DNA from: Oxalobacteraceae bacterium
GTDB taxonomy: Bacteria > Pseudomonadota > Gammaproteobacteria > Burkholderiales > Burkholderiaceae_D
Assembly: GCA_027485535.1 (NCBI GenBank)
Contig: JAIXQV010000138.1
Location: 1-19,292 of the forward strand
Length of the DNA: 19,292 nucleotides
Direction: 5' to 3'
In this document: positions 14,435 to 19,292 of the stretch, piece after piece
Layout: each line of letters starts with the position of its first letter
Position numbering within the stretch: the stretch's first letter is position 1
The notes under the pieces: model-generated
What the model was told of the DNA's origin: nothing
The model's database searches: none
What the model saw: the letters and a program-made list of their open reading frames with translations, nothing else
Position numbers and translations under genes: made by a program

Positions 14435-16108
14435 TCAATCTGTCACCGCGCCACGACTTGCGCTCGATGCCAATTTGGCAAATTTGGCAAGTACGCCCCG
14501 GGTATACTTTGGTGCGGGCGGCGTCCAAGCTTTGCGACGCCGCTCGAGCTCGTCATCGGGCACGTTCAGCTGTATCAGCAACTGATGCGCATCGATGGTG
14601 ATGGAATCACCTTCATGCACCAGCGCAATCGTCCCGCCAACCACGGCCTCGGGCGACACATGGCCGACCACCATGCCCCAGGTACCCCCAGAGAACCGGC
14701 CGTCAGTGATCAAGCCAACAGACTCACCCAAACCTTTGCCGATCAAAGCAGAGGTGGGCGACAGCATCTCTGGCATACCCGGCGCGCCTTTCGGTCCTAG
14801 GTAGCGCAGTACCAGCACGTCGCCCGCATTGATCTTGTCGGCCAGAATAGCGGCCATCGCCGATGGCTCGTCATCAAACACCCGCGCCGGTCCGGTAATG
14901 ACCGGGTTCTTCAAACCGGTGATCTTGGCAACGCAGCCCTCGGTTGAGAGATTGCCCTTCAAGATGGCCAGGTGACCCTGCGCATAAATCGCCTTCTCGA
15001 TCGGCATGATGACGTCTTGATCGGCACGCGGCTGATCCGGGACATGGGCGAGTTCTTCCGCCATCGTCTTACCGGTGATGGTCATGCAGTCACCGTTCAG
15101 GAGGCCGGCATTGAGCAGAATCTTCATCACTTGCGGAATCCCGCCTGCGTCATGCAGGTCGGTCGCCAGATACTTGCCCGACGGCTTCATGTTGCAAATG
15201 ACCGGTACCTTCTTGCGCATGCGCTCATAGTCGTCGATCGTCCACTCAACGTTCGCCGAGTGCGCAATGGCGAGGAAGTGCAGCACCGCGTTAGTCGAAC
15301 CACCGGTGGCCATAATGACCGCGACCGCGTTCTCGATCGACTTGCGGGTGATGATGTCGCGCGGCTTGAGGTTGTTCTTCACCGCCTGAACCAGCACGCG
15401 CGCCGACTCCTCGGCCGAGCGCACTTTTTCCTCATCCGGGTTCGCCATCGTTGAGGAGTACAGCAGCGACATGCCGAGTGCCTCGAACGACGAGGACATC
15501 GTATTGGCGGTGTACATACCGCCGCAGGAGCCAGTCGACGGGCAGGCATTTTGTTCGATACCGTCAAAGTCTTCTTTCGATAGCTTGCCCGCGGTGAACT
15601 GCCCCACCGCCTCGAAGGCCGACACGATGTTCAGGTCCTGGCCCTTCCATTTACCCGGCCGGATGGTGCCACCGTAGACATAGATGCCCGGCACATTAAT
15701 ACGCGCCAAAGCGATCATGCCGCCGGGCATATTCTTGTCGCAGCCGCCAATGACGACACAACCGTCCATCCACTGACCTTGGACACAGGTTTCGATACTG
15801 TCGGCGATCACTTCGCGCGAGATCAGCGAGTACTTCATACCCTCGGTACCCATCGACATACCGTCGGAGATCGTCGGCGTGCCAAATACCTGCGGATTAG
15901 CACCCGCTGCTTTGGTCGCTGCAATCGCTGCATCAGCTAGCTTCTGTAAGCCGGAATTACATGGGGTGATGGTTGAGTGCCCGTTGGCGATACCAATCAT
16001 CGGATTATTGAAGTCTTGCTTGGTGTAACCCATGGCGTAATACATCGCACGGTTCGGGCTACGCTCCACCCCTTCGGTAATATGCTTCGAGCGTTCGTTG
16101 GCGTCCAT
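14435..16108 (-). CDS. ilvD: Dihydroxy-acid dehydratase
   Basis: Third step of valine, isoleucine and leucine synthesis: iron-sulfur dehydration of 2,3-dihydroxy acids to 2-oxo acids, in the cytoplasm. The 557 residues fit the shorter IlvD class (E. coli IlvD is 616). Three cysteines stand where the cluster ligands are expected: Cys50 (TPCNSGL), Cys123 (GGCDKNMPGG) and Cys195 (PSTGSCGGMYTANTM); Lys124 follows the second. The C-terminal part has GLITDGRFSGGTWGMVVGHV. The start has ACGGAG five bases upstream. By family knowledge this short class often carries a [2Fe-2S] cluster, but the cluster type cannot be read with certainty. It diverges from lgt across 274 bp. No leucine- or valine-rich leader peptide was found on its own strand. 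Confidence 0.97.
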   Translation of the reverse strand: MDANERSKHITEGVERSPNRAMYYAMGYTKQDFNNPMIGIANGHSTITPCNSGLQKLADAAIAATKAAGANPQVFGTPTISDGMSMGTEGMKYSLISREVIADSIETCVQGQWMDGCVVIGGCDKNMPGGMIALARINVPGIYVYGGTIRPGKWKGQDLNIVSAFEAVGQFTAGKLSKEDFDGIEQNACPSTGSCGGMYTANTMSSSFEALGMSLLYSSTMANPDEEKVRSAEESARVLVQAVKNNLKPRDIITRKSIENAVAVIMATGGSTNAVLHFLAIAHSANVEWTIDDYERMRKKVPVICNMKPSGKYLATDLHDAGGIPQVMKILLNAGLLNGDCMTITGKTMAEELAHVPDQPRADQDVIMPIEKAIYAQGHLAILKGNLSTEGCVAKITGLKNPVITGPARVFDDEPSAMAAILADKINAGDVLVLRYLGPKGAPGMPEMLSPTSALIGKGLGESVGLITDGRFSGGTWGMVVGHVSPEAVVGGTIALVHEGDSITIDAHQLLIQLNVPDDELERRRKAWTPPAPKYTRGVLAKFAKLASSASRGAVTD

Positions 16109-16382
16109 CAGATCTCCGTTTTGCTATCAAATCGTTTCAGCGCTGCTGCGCAAACGGCAGCAAGTAAATGAATATAATACCTTGCCTTACCGGAATACTG
16201 ATTCCCAATGTAAGGGCCCACATTCTTTTGGTATCTCCGGAAAGTGCATGCGCCAGTCTGATGCTTGACTGCTTTGGAAATCTGTCATGCGGTCGAAACC
16301 GATGGCTTGTAGGCGTGACACGGCGGTAAGGACCTGCTGCAATATCACCCCTGCTAATTGTCTGATGCGAGAGAATGTCTGA
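16109..16382. other. Divergent spacer between ilvD and lgt
   Basis: The 274-bp spacer must hold both promoters. An AT-rich patch (TATAAT on plus at 16173-16178, TATTAT and TATATT on minus) is the best -10 candidate, but neither strand has a matching -35. A stem TGCTGC-N7-GCAGCA at about 16142-16161 would fall in the ilvD leader. Two opposite short open frames of about 53-65 codons overlap here (16168-16329 plus; about 16382-16187 minus); neither is recognised. TTGACT at 16265-16270 resembles a -35 for lgt without a good -10. Confidence 0.35.
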
Positions 16383-17210
16383 ATGCTGATTCACCCAATG
16401 CCCGACCCGATTGCGCTGGCGATAGGCCCACTCGCTATTCGCTGGTACGGTTTGATGTATCTCGCTGCCTTTGTGCAGTTCCTTCTCCTCGGACGTTTGC
16501 GAATACGTCAGCCGCATATCGCGCGCGACGGATGGACCACCGCAGATATTGATGACCTACTGTTCTATGGCGTGCTCGGTGTCGTGATTGGCGGACGCCT
16601 TGGCGAGGTCTTGTTCTATCACCCGGGCTATTACCTTGCCAATCCGGATGAGATCATCGCGATCTGGAAAGGCGGCATGTCCTTTCATGGCGGCTTTCTG
16701 GGTGTGCTGCTTGCCATGTGGCTTTGGGCGCGCTTGCATGGCCGACGCTGGATGGACGTGATGGATTTTATTGCGCCGCTCGTCCCACTCGGTTACGCCT
16801 TCGGCCGCATGGGGAATTTCATTAATGCCGAGCTACCCGGTCGGATTGCCGACGCTGATCTGCCCTGGGCCATGGTCTGGCCCAATGTCGATGCACTGCC
16901 GCGCCATCCCTCACCGATCTATCAGGCACTAGTGGATGGCGTGCTGCTGTTTATTTTGCTGTGGGTATTTGCACGCAAGGCGCGCCCCTACCTTGCGGTG
17001 AGCGGTGTCTTCGCTGCAGGCTATGGCTGCGCACGGTTCTTTACCGAGTTCTTCCGCATGCCCGACTACGAGGTGGCGATCGGATCCTGGACGATATCCG
17101 CAGGACAGATGCTGTCGCTACCGATGATCGTACTCGGTGTGGTGCTACTTTTTGTCGCCTATCGCCGTCGATCGCTTGATCCCGATGCGGCGTCACACAC
17201 TGAATCGTGA
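16383..17210 (+). CDS. lgt: Prolipoprotein diacylglyceryl transferase
   Basis: Inner-membrane enzyme that adds a diacylglyceryl group from phosphatidylglycerol to the lipobox cysteine of prolipoproteins, the first step of lipoprotein maturation. The 275 residues hold about seven hydrophobic segments. Landmarks are SFHGGFLG with His102 (E. coli His103), GRMGNFINAELPGR with Arg142 (E. coli Arg143) in the Lgt signature, and RFFTEFFRMPD at about 218-228 with further conserved arginines. The start ATG 16383 has only a modest GAGAGA upstream; Met6 is an alternative. Its TGA overlaps the GTG of matB by four bases, so the two should be translated together. Length and motifs are standard. Confidence 0.96.
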   Translation: MLIHPMPDPIALAIGPLAIRWYGLMYLAAFVQFLLLGRLRIRQPHIARDGWTTADIDDLLFYGVLGVVIGGRLGEVLFYHPGYYLANPDEIIAIWKGGMSFHGGFLGVLLAMWLWARLHGRRWMDVMDFIAPLVPLGYAFGRMGNFINAELPGRIADADLPWAMVWPNVDALPRHPSPIYQALVDGVLLFILLWVFARKARPYLAVSGVFAAGYGCARFFTEFFRMPDYEVAIGSWTISAGQMLSLPMIVLGVVLLFVAYRRRSLDPDAASHTES

Positions 17211-18724
17211 ACGCCAACCTTTATGCATTATTCCGGGAGCGCTTCCCCAGCGATCTGGATGACTGCTGGTTAGAAACCAGTGATGGGCTCTACTACAGCT
17301 GGCGCGATTTGGAACGTGGCAGCGCAAAAATTGCCAATCTATTCGCCAGTTTGAACTTGCCGGCGGGTGCGCGGATCGCGGCGCAGGTCGAGAAATCGCC
17401 CGAGGCACTCATGCTCTACCTCGCCACGGTGCGTGCTGGCTTTGTGTATCTGCCCTTGAATACCGCCTATCGTGCCGCCGAGATGGCTTACTTCATCGAG
17501 AATGCCTCACCGTCGGTCGTCGTATGTTCTCCGAAAAATTTTGGCTGGATTGCACAGACGGCATTTGCACGCGGGACCTCGCACATCTTCACGCTAGATG
17601 AGCCTGTACAGGGTCGCAACAGCGGTAGCCTGCTATCGCGTGCAGTACATTTCGGCGATCGCTTCGAGACGGTGCATCGTGATCGCGATGACCTTGCCGC
17701 CATCTTGTACACCTCAGGCACAACCGGTCGAAGTAAAGGGGCCATGCTCAGCCACGGCAATCTCGCTTCAAACATCGCGGTGTTACATGATGTGTGGCAA
17801 TGGCAGAAGGGTGATGTACTGCTACACGCGCTGCCGCTGTTCCATATTCATGGCCTGTTCGTGGCAGCGCATGGCGCGCTGTATAACGGCAGCAAGATGA
17901 TGTTCCTGTCGAAGTTCGACAGCGCCGAAGTGATTCGATATCTCCCTCGCTCTACGATCTTCATGGGCGTACCCACTTACTACGTGCGACTGCTCGCAGA
18001 CCCCGCGTTTAGTCGCGAGTCATGCACTGGCATGCGCCTGTTCGTTTCAGGCTCTGCACCTTTGCTCGCTGATACTTTCGCGCAGTTTGCACAGTTGAGT
18101 GGCTACCAGATTCTGGAGCGCTACGGCATGAGCGAAACCGCCATGCTGACCTCGAACCCTTATATCGGTGAGCGTAAACCAGGCACTGTCGGGCCTGCAC
18201 TGCCCGGTGTATCGGTGCGAGTCGTGAATGCAGAGGGTGTCGCTTGTGCCAGCGGCGAAGTCGGTGAGATTCAGGTCAAAGGACCGAATGTCTTCAAAGG
18301 CTACTGGAAAATGCCAGAAAAAACTGCGGAAGAGTTTACCGATGATGCCTATTTCAAAACCGGCGATGTCGGCATCTTCGATGATGATCTTTATCTCAGC
18401 ATCGTCGGCCGTAGCAAAGACTTGATCATCACCGGTGGCTATAACGTCTACCCCAAAGAAATCGAAGCGATCATTGATGAACTTCCGGGCGTGCTTGAAT
18501 CAGCGGTGATCGGCGTGCCTCATCCCGATTTTGGCGAAGCAGTGGTTGCGGTCATTGTGCCACGTGCTGAAGCCTCTCTATCCGAACACGCCATTATCCA
18601 AACGCTGAAAAATGCGATTGCGAATTTCAAAGTACCGAAACAAGTGTATGTGGTGACAGAGCTACCGCGAAACACCATGGGCAAGGTGCAGAAAAATCTG
18701 CTGCGCGAACAGTTCAGCGGATAA
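17207..18724 (+). CDS. matB: Malonyl-CoA synthetase (MatB-like acyl-CoA ligase)
   Basis: ATP-dependent ligase that activates malonate (and often methylmalonate) to the CoA thioester through an acyl-AMP. It starts with GTG in a GTGA overlap with lgt; the opening MNANLYALFRERF is the typical MatB N-terminus. Of 505 residues, the ATP loop YTSGTTGRSKG is at 168-178, followed by ALPLFHIHGLF, MRLFVSGSAPLLADT, ERYGMSETAMLTSNPY, GPNVFKGYW, TGDVG, GRSKDLIITGGYNVYPKEIE and the C-terminal PRNTMGKVQKN with catalytic Lys493. YLATVRAGFVYLPLNTAY and the region around SGSAPLL match my memory of rhizobial and Rhodopseudomonas MatB better than of acetyl- or fatty acyl-CoA ligases. No malonyl-CoA decarboxylase or malonate transporter is in the window. 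A medium-chain or other ligase is possible but less likely. Confidence 0.85.
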   Translation: MNANLYALFRERFPSDLDDCWLETSDGLYYSWRDLERGSAKIANLFASLNLPAGARIAAQVEKSPEALMLYLATVRAGFVYLPLNTAYRAAEMAYFIENASPSVVVCSPKNFGWIAQTAFARGTSHIFTLDEPVQGRNSGSLLSRAVHFGDRFETVHRDRDDLAAILYTSGTTGRSKGAMLSHGNLASNIAVLHDVWQWQKGDVLLHALPLFHIHGLFVAAHGALYNGSKMMFLSKFDSAEVIRYLPRSTIFMGVPTYYVRLLADPAFSRESCTGMRLFVSGSAPLLADTFAQFAQLSGYQILERYGMSETAMLTSNPYIGERKPGTVGPALPGVSVRVVNAEGVACASGEVGEIQVKGPNVFKGYWKMPEKTAEEFTDDAYFKTGDVGIFDDDLYLSIVGRSKDLIITGGYNVYPKEIEAIIDELPGVLESAVIGVPHPDFGEAVVAVIVPRAEASLSEHAIIQTLKNAIANFKVPKQVYVVTELPRNTMGKVQKNLLREQFSG

Positions 18725-18728
18725 GCTG

Positions 18729-18754
18729 ATCGCCAATAAGGCTGGCGGTTTTTT
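18729..18754 (+). terminator. Terminator after matB
   Basis: ATCGCCA and TGGCGGT pair over seven positions (one G-U) around a 7-base loop and run into TTTTTT, 5 bp after the matB stop. It lies between convergent genes. Confidence 0.75.
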
Positions 18755-18762
18755 GCACGATG

Positions 18763-19239
18763 CTAGCGACTTTTTGCCAGAGGCGCCAAGTTCTGCAGGA
18801 TGAAGCGCCACTCGCCCTCGGTAACTGGCGTAATGGACAAACGGTTACCGCGTTTCAGCACGATCATGTCCGATAACTCGGGATGTGTCCGCAGCTCGGG
18901 CAGTGAGATCAGTCGCGTTTTTCTTAATGCGCGGACGTCAACCAATAGCCAGCGCGGCTGCTCAGGTGTCGCCGCTGGATCGAAATACGGGCTGTGTCGG
19001 TCGAATTGCGTCGGGTCAGCGTAGCTAGTACTCGCTACCTCTGCGATACCGGCGATACCCGGCTCCGCACAGCTGGAGTGATAAAACAGCACGCCATCGC
19101 CGACCTGCATGGCGTCGCGCATGAAGTTGCGTGCCTGATAGTTGCGTACACCTGTCCAGGCAACGCATGCATCCTCGGCGGCCAAGGCATCATCGATGCT
19201 TGTCTCATCCGGCTCGGATTTCATCAACCAATAGCGCAT
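18763..19239 (-). CDS. EVE-domain protein
   Basis: The 158-residue protein begins MRYWLMKSEPDETSIDD, the usual opening of the EVE/thymocyte nuclear protein 1-like family, and continues with AWTGVRNYQARNFMRD, VGDGVLFYHSSC, GIAGIAEV, DPTQFDRHSPYFDP, WLLVDV and LSDMIVLKRGNRLSITPV, spanning one EVE domain and nothing else. EVE domains have a PUA-like fold, and some bind modified bases in DNA or RNA; the role of stand-alone housekeeping EVE proteins is not settled. I choose ATG 19237-19239 over a TTG at 19288-19290, since the TTG lies in an upstream terminator hairpin. Shine-Dalgarno pairing is weak. There is no restriction or methylase gene nearby to point to defence. Confidence 0.92.
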   Translation of the reverse strand: MRYWLMKSEPDETSIDDALAAEDACVAWTGVRNYQARNFMRDAMQVGDGVLFYHSSCAEPGIAGIAEVASTSYADPTQFDRHSPYFDPAATPEQPRWLLVDVRALRKTRLISLPELRTHPELSDMIVLKRGNRLSITPVTEGEWRFILQNLAPLAKSR

Positions 19240-19261
19240 CTTGTTTTTGTCGTCGCTAATG

Positions 19262-19292
19262 AAAAAGCGGTTGCAGCTTAACGCATGCAACC
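19262..19292 (-). terminator. Terminator of an upstream gene or RNA at the right edge
   Basis: On the minus strand GGTTGCA and TGCAACC form a perfect 7-bp stem around a 10-base loop, followed by GCTTTTT. The stem may extend past the window edge. It ends some transcript coming from the right, 23 bp before the EVE gene start. In many beta- and gammaproteobacteria the 6S RNA gene lies near genes of this neighbourhood, so an RNA gene beyond the edge is a guess. Confidence 0.65.

Noticed and set aside
16137..16517. A 126-codon minus-strand frame spanning the ilvD-lgt spacer and the start of lgt
   Set aside because: It runs through the lgt coding region in antisense and has no recognisable motif; lgt is certain.
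18763..19239. EVE protein as part of a modification-dependent restriction system
   Set aside because: No nuclease, methylase or other defence gene is nearby, and the protein is a lone EVE domain typical of core genomes.
1..19292. CRISPR arrays, insertion sequences, tRNA or rRNA genes
   Set aside because: No regularly spaced repeats, transposase motifs, or tRNA/rRNA-like stretches were noticed on reading either strand.

Overview
The window looks like a piece of betaproteobacterial chromosome, probably order Burkholderiales (an Oxalobacteraceae-like organism is my guess). The reasons are a homodimeric-type pyruvate dehydrogenase operon (aceE-aceF-lpdA) whose E3 carries its own N-terminal lipoyl domain, folD diverging from aceE, ilvD diverging from lgt, and moderate to high GC with mostly GC-ending codons. 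No rRNA, tRNA, CRISPR array, transposase or integrase was seen. Most of the window is core metabolism; the only part that looks accessory is the first ~1 kb.

Layout. (1) 1-896, minus strand: two small unrecognised genes in a stretch that is less GC-rich by eye; the first runs off the left edge. Their translations can be aligned over most of their length, so they may be diverged tandem paralogues. (2) 1005-7187, minus strand: the pyruvate dehydrogenase operon aceE (E1), aceF (E2), lpdA (E3). It has a candidate promoter overlaid by three evenly spaced alternating half-sites, a perfect or near-perfect hairpin just after each internal stop codon, and a strong terminator after lpdA. (3) 7288-11118, plus strand: folD, a prlC-type M3 oligopeptidase, holC (DNA polymerase III chi) and a 135-aa unknown protein. 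The last three are joined by 4-bp stop/start overlaps. (4) 11230-13905, plus strand: dadA (D-amino acid dehydrogenase) and a periplasmic branched-chain amino acid binding protein without its permease genes, ending at a bidirectional terminator. (5) 13924-16108, minus strand: a small periplasmic cytochrome c and ilvD, separated by a long inverted repeat. (6) 16383-18754, plus strand: lgt overlapping matB (malonyl-CoA synthetase), then a terminator. (7) 18763-19292, minus strand: an EVE-domain protein, with a terminator of some upstream gene or RNA at the right edge.

Function. The products feed central carbon and amino acid metabolism: pyruvate to acetyl-CoA (PDH), malonate to malonyl-CoA (MatB), branched-chain amino acid synthesis (IlvD), amino acid uptake (LivJ-type protein) and D-amino acid oxidation (DadA), one-carbon folate metabolism (FolD), lipoprotein maturation (Lgt) and peptide turnover (PrlC). 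I do not see a clear new multi-gene system. The items most worth checking are the left-edge gene pair, the half-site array over the aceE promoter, the hairpins between PDH genes, and the coupled unknown gene after holC.
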